This document shows positions 11,843-20,703 of a stretch of 64,000 bases of DNA, in pieces. The translations under genes were made by a program, and so were the position numbers. The stretch comes from Bradyrhizobium sp. RP6 (GTDB taxonomy: Bacteria > Pseudomonadota > Alphaproteobacteria > Rhizobiales > Xanthobacteraceae): the NCBI RefSeq assembly GCF_003837805.1, contig NZ_RQIT01000033.1, forward strand, positions 1-64,000. The letters run 5' to 3'. Below the pieces are notes generated by a model. The model was given only the letters and a program-made list of their open reading frames with translations, was not told the origin of the DNA and made no database searches. Position 1 is the first letter of the stretch. The number at the start of each line of letters is the position of its first letter.

Positions 11843-12070
11843 ATGAGTGATAGGAGTCATGCAAAGCTTGGCATTTTTCTGTTCACCGGCGCTCAGCGTA
11901 ATGAAATGACTCATTGGCGCGCAACAAAGCGCCCAACGATCAAGCATTGCGGCACCGATCGTCCCTCCCGGCGAGCCCAGAAAAGGTGGAACTTGTGGCC
12001 TCTGGCCGCACTCCTCATAAATGCGCTGCTTTGGGCCGGGATCTACTTAGTCATCGCAGCGTTCTTCTGA
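11843..12070 (+). CDS. Putative small single-pass membrane protein
   Basis: The frame encodes 75 residues. After a basic stretch (residues 35-48) it ends in one strong hydrophobic segment, WPLAALLINALLWAGIYLVIA, which would be a C-terminal transmembrane helix with a cytoplasmic positive N-terminus. A shorter form starting at the ATG at 11905 (54 residues) is equally possible. I do not recognise the protein. The clean membrane helix up to the stop codon is the main reason to list it; it could be chance in island DNA. Confidence 0.4.
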   Translation: MSDRSHAKLGIFLFTGAQRNEMTHWRATKRPTIKHCGTDRPSRRAQKRWNLWPLAALLINALLWAGIYLVIAAFF

Positions 12071-12375
12071 AACACTCTCGCGCATGGCAACCGCGCGATG
12101 GACTTCTGGCGCCTCTCGCAACCGCGGGCCGCCACGGCTGCGAACAAACTGATGCCAAGGCGCTTCGCGCTCCTACCGGGATATACAATGCGCTGCTCCG
12201 GCGGAAGGAAATGTCGACGCATGACCCAGATGCCTCGAATTAGCGACACTGATGTGCCGCTGCCGCGCGACGAAGTGCCAAATTGACCTGTAGCAGCTCA
12301 ACCCGTCCGCGGCGAGTGGCATCCGGGCTTCCAAGTGAGGCGCGACGGATCGACTGCAAGTGAGGACTAGTGCCA
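12071..12375. other. No clear gene; region downstream of an orphan tts box
   Basis: On the minus strand, downstream of the tts box at 12376-12416, only a 48-codon frame starting near 12328 is open. Its product is not recognisable. The effector gene that once stood here seems to be lost or reduced to a very short peptide. Confidence 0.35.
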
Positions 12376-12416
12376 GTATTCCCCTTATGTGAAAGTTAGC
12401 TTTCGAGAAGCTGACG
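12376..12416 (-). promoter_or_regulatory. tts box (TtsI binding site) without a clear effector gene
   Basis: On the minus strand from 12416, CGTCAGCTTCTCGAAAGCT matches the tts-box core CGTCAGCTTNTCGAAAGCT perfectly, followed by AACTTTCACATAAGG. It is the best tts match in the window, yet no plausible effector follows. Confidence 0.85.
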
Positions 12417-12636
12417 AAACAAGGTGACCTAAGGGAACGTTGGGCAGGCGGCTGGCTCGGGCCCCGTGCGTGTGGCATAGGACGGTCAGGCGTCTTGCCT
12501 TCTGGCTCTCTCAACGCTCCGTACAGGCGGCATTGACTTGCTTGCTGAGCGATATCTACCTAGCCAATGGGTCGGGTAGAGATCGACAGGCTGAGGCCTT
12601 ATGGACCGTAGCGACGCTTTACAGCTCTTGCTCAGG

Positions 12637-12825
12637 CTACGTATCGTCCTCATTCTTGCGCATCTGCCACACGTGTGCACGCCACGCTAACTTGTCGTAC
12701 TCCAGGGCAATCTTAAGCAGCCTGTCTTTGGCTTTTCCGTCGATGAGCGCTGCCGCTTTCTTTCGCGTTGCTTCCGCGCGGCCTCGCCAGTGATCGGGCT
12801 GGTACAGTTTACTTTTCGGATTCAT
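12637..12825 (-). CDS. Small conserved bradyrhizobial protein
   Basis: From the ATG at 12825 the product has 62 residues: a YQPDHWRGRAEATRKKAA segment followed by an amphipathic helix (DRLLKIALEYDKLAWRA). This is a common small-protein pattern in Bradyrhizobium, where YxPxHWRxRAEE is followed by a KxxMLxIAxxYDxLAxRA helix. No function is known. An in-frame ATG at 12852 would add nine residues outside the conserved core. It is predicted to be all-helical and cytoplasmic. Confidence 0.7.
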   Translation of the reverse strand: MNPKSKLYQPDHWRGRAEATRKKAAALIDGKAKDRLLKIALEYDKLAWRAHVWQMRKNEDDT

Positions 12826-13037
12826 GCCGAGAGCATGCAATCCGTAGATCAACGAATTGCGACACTGACGCTCCGTATAATCACGTAGGAGCGACGCTCG
12901 TGGCTCCGGCTGCCGAAGCAGTCAGTCCCCAGTCCACAGCAACCATTCAGAAACGGCTGAATGCGCATTGCAGACGATGCTCGTACGAAGAATGCACAGT
13001 CACCGACAGCTTCAGACCATTGCTCCCACCAAAAGAC

Positions 13038-13068
13038 TTGAATCGCACGCTGCGTTAGATTGTAGGAT
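13038..13068 (+). promoter_or_regulatory. MerR/NolA-type promoter, copy 1 (no clear target gene)
   Basis: -35 TTGAAT (13038-13043) and -10 TAGGAT (13063-13068) are 19 bp apart, the overlong spacing of MerR-family promoters. The spacer holds the degenerate dyad ACG-CTG-CGT. Downstream frames (from 13078 or 13129) have no recognisable product. Confidence 0.65.
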
Positions 13069-13882
13069 TCTGGACAGGTGTGGATCACCTCTGACAATCA
13101 GTCGATTACTGATAGTTCACGAGCATTGGAAATGCCTCAAACATCTACAATCGCCCGGGACGACCGAATAGAGAGCCTAACATCATCCAGATGCGAGCCT
13201 GCCCGCGATTCATCGAATGCTATTCCTCTTTCTGCTGTACGTAATCGCGCGTTAGGAGGTCTGCGCGGCCGACTCCGATCAACTCAGACTCGGCTGACCC
13301 GACGCAAGACGAAACCTACCTCACAGAGATACCCCCCAACCTCTTCACATAAAGTGGAGCAGAAGCGCGATGACACCAAACATTGCCTCAGCGCGCCATC
13401 ATGGTCGCTCTTGCCAGGCCGAATGCATCATCAACAACGAGAGAAGCACATCTGGCCTCCCTAATATGTATGCTTCGCCACAGCTGGCCAGGGCCGCGTC
13501 GAGCCGGCATCGTGGCGAGTCCGCCGTCACTCACCGGCCGGCGATTAGGCTGACCATAGCACCTCAGGTCATGTCAAGCAGACTCAAGCAATCCTCGAGG
13601 CATCGAGGCATGCACTGGCTGCACAATCACAGCAACTCCAAGACCTTCATCTGGTGCGTCGGCGCAGCTGCTACTAACTCCCCTCTTTCGTAAGGCTCTG
13701 CCGGTATGCAAGGTGTCGTTCCTGTCCTCCTGGACAAATGACGAACTCCGTACAGTGAGAACGGCAAAAGTAGAACAACGAGCTTGCAGACAGCTAAGCA
13801 GATCCGCCTGTTTCCCGGTTTGCAGGTGATGCGTTCCGGGCAGCAAGAACAATAATCAGCTCCACCGAACTGAAGAAATGTC
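13069..13882. other. Gene-poor stretch
   Basis: A plus-strand frame (13078-13464) follows the MerR-type promoter, but its composition is not protein-like. I see no gene. Confidence 0.4.
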
Positions 13883-14182
13883 ATGGTTCAAAAACAACAA
13901 ATTCGGCCGGCTCCGCGCCTCAGGCTCTACTACCGCGATATCGCCCTAGGCGTGGCAATGGCAACTGCAATGCTTGCGCCGGTCAACGCGCTTGATCGAA
14001 CGCCGACCGCAGAGGAGAAAGAGGCCTGCATGGGAGACGTGTTTCGCCTTTGTAGCAGTCACATACCAGATCGTACCGCTATTACTGCCTGCCTCAGATC
14101 CAAGCAAGATCGTCTCAGTCAGCAATGTCGCTACGTGATCTCCGGGCGGGACACCGGCAATAAGAGCAGCGGATCGAGGTGA
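13883..14182 (+). CDS. Small secreted cysteine-containing protein
   Basis: The 99-residue product has a basic N-terminus, a hydrophobic segment (GVAMATAMLAPVNA, about residues 23-36) that looks like a Sec signal peptide with cleavage after NA, and a mature part with four cysteines: ACMGDVFRLCSSHIPD, ITACLRSKQDRL, SQQCRYVI. This pattern, in which a first C-x7-C pair is followed by ACLR and QC, is found in short periplasmic proteins of Bradyrhizobium with no known function. The cysteines probably make two disulfides in the periplasm. The ATG at 13883 is the only sensible start. The gene stands alone. Confidence 0.68.
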   Translation: MVQKQQIRPAPRLRLYYRDIALGVAMATAMLAPVNALDRTPTAEEKEACMGDVFRLCSSHIPDRTAITACLRSKQDRLSQQCRYVISGRDTGNKSSGSR

Positions 14183-14589
14183 AGATGCTGCGAGCTGTCC
14201 GCCCGACTCCTCTCCAGAAGTCGTCCCAGCTTGACGTGCAGCACGTCACACGAGGGTTCGCCCAACGGCTCACCAGCTCATGCGGGCCGGTCAACGGACG
14301 CGTCCATCGCTCCTTGGAGGCTTTCATGCGCAGGTTCATTATAGTGAGGTGGGGTCATTTCGTAGAGCCAGCTAAGCTCAGCCTGGAATTGGCATCGATA
14401 TATTCATAGCACGTGCGGAAGCCGCTCTGCGGCTCCGCCACGGCGGCACCGGAAAGCGAAGCCTTGTGATCCGGCCGGAACATCGACGGCAAGCGGGCGC
14501 GAGACAGAGCTGTTATCCTCGCATCAAGCAACTCAGTGCTCTGACTAGCCGCCGATGTCCTCTCGAGGGCACCATCGAACGGAGGGAGC
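14183..14589. other. Gene-free stretch ahead of the trpD-like gene
   Basis: No protein is recognisable. The right edge is the MerR-type promoter of the next gene. Confidence 0.4.
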
Positions 14590-14620
14590 TTGACCCTGAC
14601 GTAGCGTCAGGTTGTAGCGT
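14590..14620 (+). promoter_or_regulatory. MerR/NolA-type promoter, copy 2 (trpD-like gene)
   Basis: -35 TTGACC (14590-14595) and -10 TAGCGT (14615-14620), spacer 19 bp, contain the dyad TGACG-TA-GCGTCA. This is the most symmetrical of the seven copies. It lies 155 bp upstream of the trpD-like ATG. Confidence 0.75.
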
Positions 14621-14775
14621 CGCCACGGGTGCCACGTTCATCCGACGGCCCGCCTCAAGGACTCGTGCGGCATAGCGAGTGCGGATAGACCGGCAGCTGC
14701 ATCAGGGCGCCCGGTTGCGAAGACGCCTGGCTGGACGGACGGACCCTAGATTGGATAAGGAACGTGTAAAGTTCG

Positions 14776-15789
14776 ATGGAACCGCTTAAATCGATCATCG
14801 GCAAAGTTGCCACCGGTGCCACTCTGACCCGCGAGGAGGCCGCGTTAGCGTTCGACAGCATGATGTCCGGCGACGCAACTCCCTCGCAAATCGGTGGCTT
14901 GTTGATTGGGATGAGGGTCCGCGGGGAGACGATCGAAGAAGTCACGGGCGCCGCATCCGCAATGCGAAATATAATGCCCACCGTCGAGACGCGATGTGAC
15001 CCCATCGATATCGCTGGCACGAGCGATACCGTTATGTGTTCGCTCAACGTTTCGACGTGCGCTTCGTTCATCGTCGCCGGGGTCGGCGTTCCCGTCGCCA
15101 AGAATGTCAACCGCGCGGCATCTTTGCGCTCAAGCACCGCAGACGTGTTGGCGCGCCTCGGCGTAAAGGTCGATCTCAAGCCTGAGGCAATTGCACGTTG
15201 TGTGCACGAAGCCGACATTGGCTTCATTTTTGCGTCACCCGACTATCCGGCGATGCAGCGCATCAGGCAGATCCGGAGCGTACTTGGAACCCACACGATG
15301 TTCAATCTAATCGAGGCTCTGTCGAATCCAGCCAGGGTCAAGCGGCAGATTCTTGGAGTGTTCACTCCCGAATGGGTGCAGCCTCTGGCGCAAGTCTTGA
15401 AGAACCTTGGTGCCGACTCGGTATGGGTTGTTCATGGCTCGGACGGGCTCGATGAATTATCCCTCACCGACACAAGCTTTGTTGCTGCGGTTGAGGCGGG
15501 TACAGTCCGCACGTTCGAAGTCACGCCGGAGGAAGCCGGGCTCCCCCGCTACCGCGCCGATGAGCTGGAGTGCAGTGATGTCGAGGCTCATGCCTTTGCG
15601 TTACAAAAAGTGCTTGATGGGCTGCCAGGTCGTTTTCGTGATGCCGCCCTTCTGAATGCGGCGGCCGCACTGGTGGTGGCCGGGCGGGCCTCGAACCTAC
15701 AGGAAGGCGTGGCGCTTGGACAAGAATCACTTGATCGGGGCGCTGCCGCCGCTCGACTGAATCGCTTGATCGCCGTTTCAAACGCCTGA
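14776..15789 (+). CDS. Divergent anthranilate phosphoribosyltransferase (TrpD-like)
   Basis: The 337-residue protein aligns over its full length with TrpD, which transfers phosphoribose from PRPP to anthranilate in tryptophan synthesis. Conserved parts include the helical N-terminal domain with SQIGGLLIGMRVRGET (37-52), NVST (91-94) and the metal-binding VVHGSDGLDE. However, the PRPP loop GTGGD is replaced by GTSDT (81-85) and the KHGNR motif by KNVNR (109-113). These are key residues, so either the substrate differs or activity is lost. No other trp genes are near. It is preceded by a MerR-type promoter, so it may belong to the proposed NolA regulon. It could serve a secondary pathway or be an inactive paralogue. 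The ATG at 14776 fits the family start; AAGG lies upstream at a long distance. Confidence 0.85.
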   Translation: MEPLKSIIGKVATGATLTREEAALAFDSMMSGDATPSQIGGLLIGMRVRGETIEEVTGAASAMRNIMPTVETRCDPIDIAGTSDTVMCSLNVSTCASFIVAGVGVPVAKNVNRAASLRSSTADVLARLGVKVDLKPEAIARCVHEADIGFIFASPDYPAMQRIRQIRSVLGTHTMFNLIEALSNPARVKRQILGVFTPEWVQPLAQVLKNLGADSVWVVHGSDGLDELSLTDTSFVAAVEAGTVRTFEVTPEEAGLPRYRADELECSDVEAHAFALQKVLDGLPGRFRDAALLNAAAALVVAGRASNLQEGVALGQESLDRGAAAARLNRLIAVSNA

Positions 15790-16050
15790 CAGCCGATCTG
15801 GTTGATGCCGCATCCTTGCGATCGATAGTGCAGCTTACGCGCGAGAAAACTGTTGCAGCCGCGAATGCGGGTTACTTGTGCCGATTTCTCATGGAGCGCC
15901 CGCTTGCGCAAGTCCTGGTCAAAACAGCTCCGCGCTGAACACTCAGCCCGACAGCCAACATTTGGTGCACTAGAGGTTGTTCGCGCCCCGGTTGCTGAGG
16001 TGAGGACCCGCGACGAAGCGTGCGCAACGCGGCAAAGGAGACGATCGAAG

Positions 16051-16233
16051 ATGCCCTGGCAGAGGATTGAAACACTTGGAACTATCGCAACGATAGAACA
16101 CATCATTCGGAAGTTTCGGGAATTGATCGATACAGATAGCTCGATCCCGCCGGAGCTGCGGCGTGCGCTGCACGAGACGCTGGATGGGCATCTTCTGGAG
16201 GCAAAGCGGCGTGTTCTCCTGAGAGAAGAATAG
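16051..16233 (+). CDS. Small hypothetical helical protein
   Basis: From the ATG at 16051 the product has 60 residues and is predicted to be two amphipathic helices (IEHIIRKFRELID and ELRRALHETLDGHLLEAKRRVL). A strong AAAGGAG ribosome binding site lies 12-18 bases upstream, which fixes the start even though the frame is open further left. I do not recognise it. Length and charge resemble small regulatory or toxin-antidote proteins, but nothing specific supports this. Confidence 0.6.
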   Translation: MPWQRIETLGTIATIEHIIRKFRELIDTDSSIPPELRRALHETLDGHLLEAKRRVLLREE

Positions 16234-16632
16234 GTCCGGATGCCGTTTACACACGGAGAGACACTGGCAGGCCGGCGTTGCGCTCTATGCCCACGCTCAA
16301 AACGCTTGCGGCCAAGCTTGGCTTCGAGCTGCTCGCTCGTTCAGCGGTGATTCCGATGGCGATTGCTCAGCGCCGCTCATCTCGCCGCGGACTGGCCATC
16401 GATGGTGATGGCCCGCATACGCACCCTGACCAACTCTACATTTCGTCCAAACTCGGCGCACTGGGGTCATGCGTTGGACACGCCGCCGGCGCATTCGCCG
16501 GATCGCTCCTAAGGCCTCAGCCACAGGCTTCCCCCTCAGGGTGGCGCTGAATGCTTGCGACACCAGCCCCTCGGGGGCCCTCTTCGGGTCGCATGAGCTT
16601 GGCCACGTTCTCATTTGCCCGCAAAAAGGGGC
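16234..16632. other. Gene-free stretch
   Basis: Frames on both strands are open but give Arg/Pro/Ala-rich, unassignable translations. A MerR-type promoter begins at its right edge. Confidence 0.35.
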
Positions 16633-16663
16633 TTGAATCTGACGTAACGTTAAATCGTAGGCT
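16633..16663 (+). promoter_or_regulatory. MerR/NolA-type promoter, copy 3
   Basis: -35 TTGAAT (16633-16638), 19-bp spacer with the dyad TGACGT-AACGTTA, and -10 TAGGCT (16658-16663). An unknown ORF begins 35 bp downstream. Confidence 0.72.
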
Positions 16664-16698
16664 CTTGAGGTGTTACCTACATGGGTGTGAAGGACTTC

Positions 16699-17060
16699 GG
16701 ATGCCTCAGTTGGTCAGATCCGCGGACCGGTCGCTGGTCATGCTCCTTATGCCCGATGGCCCATTGGTCGAGAGGGCTTTGCACCAAGTTCCAATCGCGG
16801 CGCTAAGGGTAGCAAGTAACTTTCAATGCTGCGGCATTTCGGATCTGGACGAAGTGGCGGTCGCGTACCGCCCCGCCAGAGAGCCGATAACGACAGAATT
16901 GATCGACGTAGAACTCAATCCGAAGCGCCTAGATGGTGCTGCTTTCCTCAAGCTGACGCAAGCCCGCCTCTGGCGCAGCAGCGCACAAAATCAGTTTGCC
17001 GAACCCGCTACCTTCAAGCTGCTTTCCCGCACGTGGCGTCTCGATCGCGCAAAGGTGTGA
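16699..17060 (+). CDS. Unknown ORF behind a MerR-type promoter
   Basis: The frame from the ATG at 16699 encodes 120 residues. I recognise no family. It is listed because it lies directly behind one of the seven MerR-type promoters and remains open for 360 bp. Its early part is fairly hydrophobic (LVMLLMPDGPLV) but not a clean signal peptide. A tts-like sequence on the opposite strand near 16935-16958 lies inside it. It may be a fragment of a longer lost gene. Confidence 0.4.
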
Positions 17061-17195
17061 CAGACGGTGGGCCTGCGCAGGTTTTCGAAGTGACCCGGCG
17101 TCTTGCTCCGCGTGACCAGCGCGGCATCGGACGTTATTGCATGGCATGCGGGAGCAGCAAGTTGAAAGACCCGGCCGGCCTTAAGAAGGTTCTGT

Positions 17196-17426
17196 GTGTT
17201 TGATCATATTGAAGGTCAGTGCCGCTGCATCATCGGCTTCAATGATGGAGATATGAGAGCGCCATATATGTGCGGCGCCTCTGTATATCAAAGGCGCGGC
17301 AAGAAACCCTCTTCGTGGTGCGCCTGTCACAACCGACAGATGCACACGACCGCAGCAGAGCCGAGCGAAGTGAGTGATCAATCGGCAGATTTCCCTCAAG
17401 AAATAACCATCGTTCGCAACCCATGA
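17196..17426 (+). CDS. Small Cys-rich protein, GcrA C-terminal-like
   Basis: The 76-residue product opens MFDHIEGQCRCIIG, then has YMCGASVYQRRGKKP and SSWCACHNRQMH. The arrangement C-x-W/C-x-IG ... CG ... SWC-xx-H resembles the C-terminal zinc-ribbon-like segment of GcrA-type regulators and related short alphaproteobacterial proteins (CxWPxG...FCG...SYCxxH). It lacks the N-terminal helix-turn-helix of GcrA. The GTG at 17196 has an AAGGT ribosome site about seven bases upstream, which supports translation. A role as a small metal-binding accessory protein is a guess. Confidence 0.52.
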   Translation: MFDHIEGQCRCIIGFNDGDMRAPYMCGASVYQRRGKKPSSWCACHNRQMHTTAAEPSEVSDQSADFPQEITIVRNP

Positions 17427-17542
17427 CAACCATTAAGAGCCGGCCAAAAGAAGCATATGACTAGGGCGTCGCCAAGCACTCCGGGCTTCCGATGAAACGC
17501 ATCGGCACAAACACAATGTGCGGACCTGATGCACATGAATAG

Positions 17543-18040
17543 CGAGTTGGATTCTCCACCTTCGTCGAGCAAAACGCCAAGTATACTCCTGACAAGACCA
17601 CGATCCATTTCGAACGGAAGACGCCCAGCTATGTCATCCTCAATCGACTGATCGAGCGGATCGCTCGCGCCTTCGAGAGCCAGTTTGGTGTCCAGAGAGG
17701 AGGCCGAATCAAGATGCCCCGACTCGCAGGGGACTTTGGATGCTGCGACGCAGATGGATCTTTTCCGCTTCACGACGCCAAATCAGCACTCGGTTACTTC
17801 CGCCGAGAACATCTACCTAGCGAAAATAGAGCGAGTGCATACGTAATATCCAGATCTAGCCGAATGCGGCCGGTCGGTCGAGCCGATGCGCGCTGGGAAG
17901 AAGTACCGGTCGCTTATATGACCAAGCGACTGGGGTGCGAGATCGAGGCAGACGCGCTGATCGCACATGTTTGGTCACGGTCCGTTTTAGCGTGCCGCGC
18001 GAAATCATTTCACACGAAGCATTCCGAACATCGCACTACC
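17543..18040 (+). pseudogene. Acyl-CoA synthetase (AMP-forming) remnant, deleted and frameshifted
   Basis: Two pieces of an adenylate-forming acyl-CoA ligase are visible. The frame from 17543 reads TFVEQNAKYTPDKTTIHF and then RIERIARAFESQFGVQRG-like sequence up to about 17715, which is the standard N-terminal start of the family. From about 17790 the C-terminal domain appears in other frames: SAENIYLAKIERV, then VGRADARWEEVPVAYMTK with EIEADALIAHV, then VRFSVPREII. The central 300 or so residues with the AMP-binding P-loop are missing, and at least two frame changes separate the C-terminal pieces. The gene is therefore dead. It probably activated a fatty or aromatic acid, perhaps as partner of the acyl-CoA dehydrogenase at 5.7 kb, but that link is speculative. 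Confidence 0.8.
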
Positions 18041-18258
18041 CAACGTCCCGCGCTTTTTCTGAAGCGAATAGCCATGCGACCGAGCTATCAATTGAGATCG
18101 GCAGATCTGAGACGGGCCGTTCTCTCCCACTACATCGCAGGTGACATCGAGACGGCGCAAACTCTCCCTGTCTCAGCGCCTTACCACGGGGTGGCACGGC
18201 TGTCATGCTTGCCATGACCATCCCATCCTGATCAAGTCCAGATGCCCGGAGGTCGCGA

Positions 18259-19569
18259 ATGCCGCGGATCCTAATTATGAATGCCGGTACGCCTCAGATG
18301 TCGGGCGCCCATCTAACAAAGGCTCAACGTTCGCTGGCCGCCAGCTCGGCATACCGTTCAGCGTGGTTTGCTCAGGAGGGCGACCTGATCGTCTCCCCGG
18401 TAGCGATCCCGGCGGATCTGCTATCCTTCATTGGCGCGACGCTCGATTTCGATGCATCGCGTCTTCGCCTTGTTGTACCTGCGAGCCGCCAATCGACGAT
18501 CCTCGATGATTGCACGTTGCTGTCCCAGCCTGTTGTCGAGCGGCTCAGAAGACATATTCGTCAGAAATCCGCCTGGCGATTGCATCCCTGCTACTTTACA
18601 GAAGGTGTCGCACGTTTGGCGGCCACACTGGGCATATCGAAGACCGGGGACGACTTCGCTCTGCAGCGCGGGCCTGATCTGTTGAATCGCAAGAGCCACT
18701 TCCGTCAGTTGGCAACAAGCGTCGCACTTCCGCTCCCTCATGGATGTGTCGCGACAGACCCAAATGGACTATTCAAAGCGGTCACTGCCCTCAAATCCGA
18801 GACGGGCAGGGTCATTGTAAAGTTGGATAATGGAGCTGGAGGAGTCGGAAATGTCATCTTGACCCGCAGCAAAAGCGATCCGCTACCTGGAGCCAGAGAT
18901 ACTCGGATGATTTCGTGGCCGTCGCTTGATCCTGACGCGCTTTACTCTGAGATCACAACAGCATCGTGTAAGACGCTGGTCGTCGAATCATACCACTTGG
19001 CCCGATCTCTATTTTATCTCGAGTATGAAATCCAGGATGATGCATCAATCGCTTTTATCAACAGTGGAAACATACGCCTGCGTAAAAGCACAGATCGGTC
19101 CGAACGGGCTCTCACCTGGACGGGGCTTGAGCTTCCAAGCGACCTGGAGAACGAGCAATGGTTGACTGCCCAGGAGCATGCCTACCGATTTGTGGCACTA
19201 GCGAGAGACCTGGGCTATCGCGGAATGATCAACATCGACGCCATTTTCACAAAAGACGAACGGTTGCTGTTCAATGAAGCGAACGGCCGCTGGGGTGGCG
19301 GATCGGTGTTACACAACATTGCGATCCGGCTGCTCGGCTTCGACTATTCCAGCCGCAACGTTATTCTATCTGTAAGAAATGTGCGATCGCCATCCTTTCA
19401 AGCGGCGCATGATCGCTTCTTCAAAGAAGGACTCCTATTCGACCGCACACGTAAGGCGGGCGTGATCCCGCTTGCCGCCGACGAGGAGGCTGGCACCGTG
19501 GAGTGCGTTGTGATTGCGCCAGACAGGACTGCGGCCCACGATCAGCAACACCGACTTTTGAGCTCCTAG
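18259..19569 (+). CDS. ATP-grasp ligase with pre-ATP-grasp domain
   Basis: The 436-residue protein resembles the PGM1-like group of ATP-grasp peptide/amide ligases. The N-terminal pre-ATP-grasp part (about 1-130) contains the typical WFAQEGDLIVSPVAIPADLL. The ATP-grasp core carries VIVKLDNGAGGVGNV (about residues 192-206), a glycine-rich nucleotide-binding loop; an acidic metal-binding strand (MINIDAIFT, about 324-332); and LLFNEANGRWGGGS (about 336-349), in which the Glu-Ala-Asn triad would bind Mg. Such enzymes join a carboxylate to an amine through an acylphosphate. The ATG at 18259 is the family start. The gene converges on a 2OG oxygenase and an HDO-GFA gene across a 456-bp gap. The three could form one small-molecule pathway, although they are on opposite strands. 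The substrate is unknown. Confidence 0.85.
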   Translation: MPRILIMNAGTPQMSGAHLTKAQRSLAASSAYRSAWFAQEGDLIVSPVAIPADLLSFIGATLDFDASRLRLVVPASRQSTILDDCTLLSQPVVERLRRHIRQKSAWRLHPCYFTEGVARLAATLGISKTGDDFALQRGPDLLNRKSHFRQLATSVALPLPHGCVATDPNGLFKAVTALKSETGRVIVKLDNGAGGVGNVILTRSKSDPLPGARDTRMISWPSLDPDALYSEITTASCKTLVVESYHLARSLFYLEYEIQDDASIAFINSGNIRLRKSTDRSERALTWTGLELPSDLENEQWLTAQEHAYRFVALARDLGYRGMINIDAIFTKDERLLFNEANGRWGGGSVLHNIAIRLLGFDYSSRNVILSVRNVRSPSFQAAHDRFFKEGLLFDRTRKAGVIPLAADEEAGTVECVVIAPDRTAAHDQQHRLLSS

Positions 19570-20025
19570 CGAGCAATCTTCACACGCTCAATTCACTGCC
19601 CCGCTCCAAAGCAGCGCTTTATTCGGCCCTACATAAAGAGGGCACAGTCTGAGCAAATAGGTTCGGCGCTGCGGCCGGCTGCACTCCCTGAAGCGCCGGA
19701 CAGGCGAGAGGCTAGGTTGATCCTTAATGCTAAACGTCGGATCATGATCGTGACCTTGCGCGGGAAATATTCTCACCCAGCTGGTCGATCGCTGCAAGAG
19801 GCTGTCCTACGCAACGGCATCCGCTAAGCGCATTGCGTCCATCAATCGGACATTCTCTCGGCGGAGATTAGAGTCATGCTCGAGCGGCTGCGTTTGCAAC
19901 CGGCGACTTTCGCAACTGCACGCATGCGGCACCAATCTTCGGGTGAGGACGAGGGCCGACCTTATAGTGGGATGATGGCTCGCCTACAACGAGAACCTGG
20001 GCAGACTCATATCAGGCGCGCCACC
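19570..20025. other. Gene-free convergent intergenic stretch
   Basis: No gene or clear terminator hairpin was found between the ATP-grasp and oxygenase genes. Confidence 0.4.
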
Positions 20026-20703
20026 TCATAGCCGAGCGGTAGAACTTTCGATGACCCGGCGGTTCGCGCCGCCCCTTTTTGAACAGAAGTAGACAAGAGA
20101 TCGGCGCTCCCCGCTCGACACCGGCTTAACTTCATGCCGGACCTTACATGTCGTGACAAGCACGGCGCCGAATGGTGGCCGGAATACGTGCTGTTCGTAC
20201 ACGGTAGGATATACCACGAACTCACCCCCCTCGAAGTCTCTCGCTAGCTGCACAATCACCGCGTACTCGAAGTCCGGATCACTCTTCGCATCCAAATGGA
20301 TGCCCACAAAGGACCCGGGCGGCATACGATGCATTTGGCATCGGCGAACCACGTAATCTGAGGATGCTCCGAAGATCTGTCTTAGCGCGAAGCTGCGGTC
20401 TTTACTTTCAAGTAGCTCCATGATCTGCCCTGAAGCTGTACCACTCACGTTGCTAGGCGCCCGGCCGGGTGGATCTACCCTTACGCGCTTGACAAAGACG
20501 CTGTGCAAGTCGCCGGCATCTCCCTCCCGCACTTCTTCCTCGGGAATCTCAGCCTGCAGCTGATCGATCTTGGTCAAGTCGGCTTGAGTGAACAATATCT
20601 GGGGGGCGATAACGGCCGTCCCCTTTACTAACAGCTCTATGCGGTACTTTGTCAGCATTTCCTCTGAAAGCTGGCGGGATTTATCACTCATTGCGCGCGC
20701 CAT
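20026..20703 (-). CDS. 2-oxoglutarate/Fe(II)-dependent oxygenase (prolyl-4-hydroxylase type)
   Basis: The 225-residue protein has the double-stranded beta-helix motif of the 2OG/Fe(II) oxygenases: HLDAKSD supplies the His-x-Asp iron ligands (about residues 140-142), FEGGEFVVYP follows in the core, the distal His is in KVRHEVKPV (about 193), and the Arg of SGERRSLVYF (about 203) would bind the 2-oxoglutarate carboxylate. The spacing fits the P4H-like group that hydroxylates peptides or small molecules. The frame starts at 20703 inside the upstream gene, overlapping it by 16 bp, so translation of the pair is probably coupled; the Met at 20691 is an alternative. Its partner encodes an HDO-GFA fusion, so two iron oxygenases are made together. 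The substrate is unknown. Confidence 0.87.
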   Translation of the reverse strand: MARAMSDKSRQLSEEMLTKYRIELLVKGTAVIAPQILFTQADLTKIDQLQAEIPEEEVREGDAGDLHSVFVKRVRVDPPGRAPSNVSGTASGQIMELLESKDRSFALRQIFGASSDYVVRRCQMHRMPPGSFVGIHLDAKSDPDFEYAVIVQLARDFEGGEFVVYPTVYEQHVFRPPFGAVLVTTCKVRHEVKPVSSGERRSLVYFCSKRGGANRRVIESSTARL

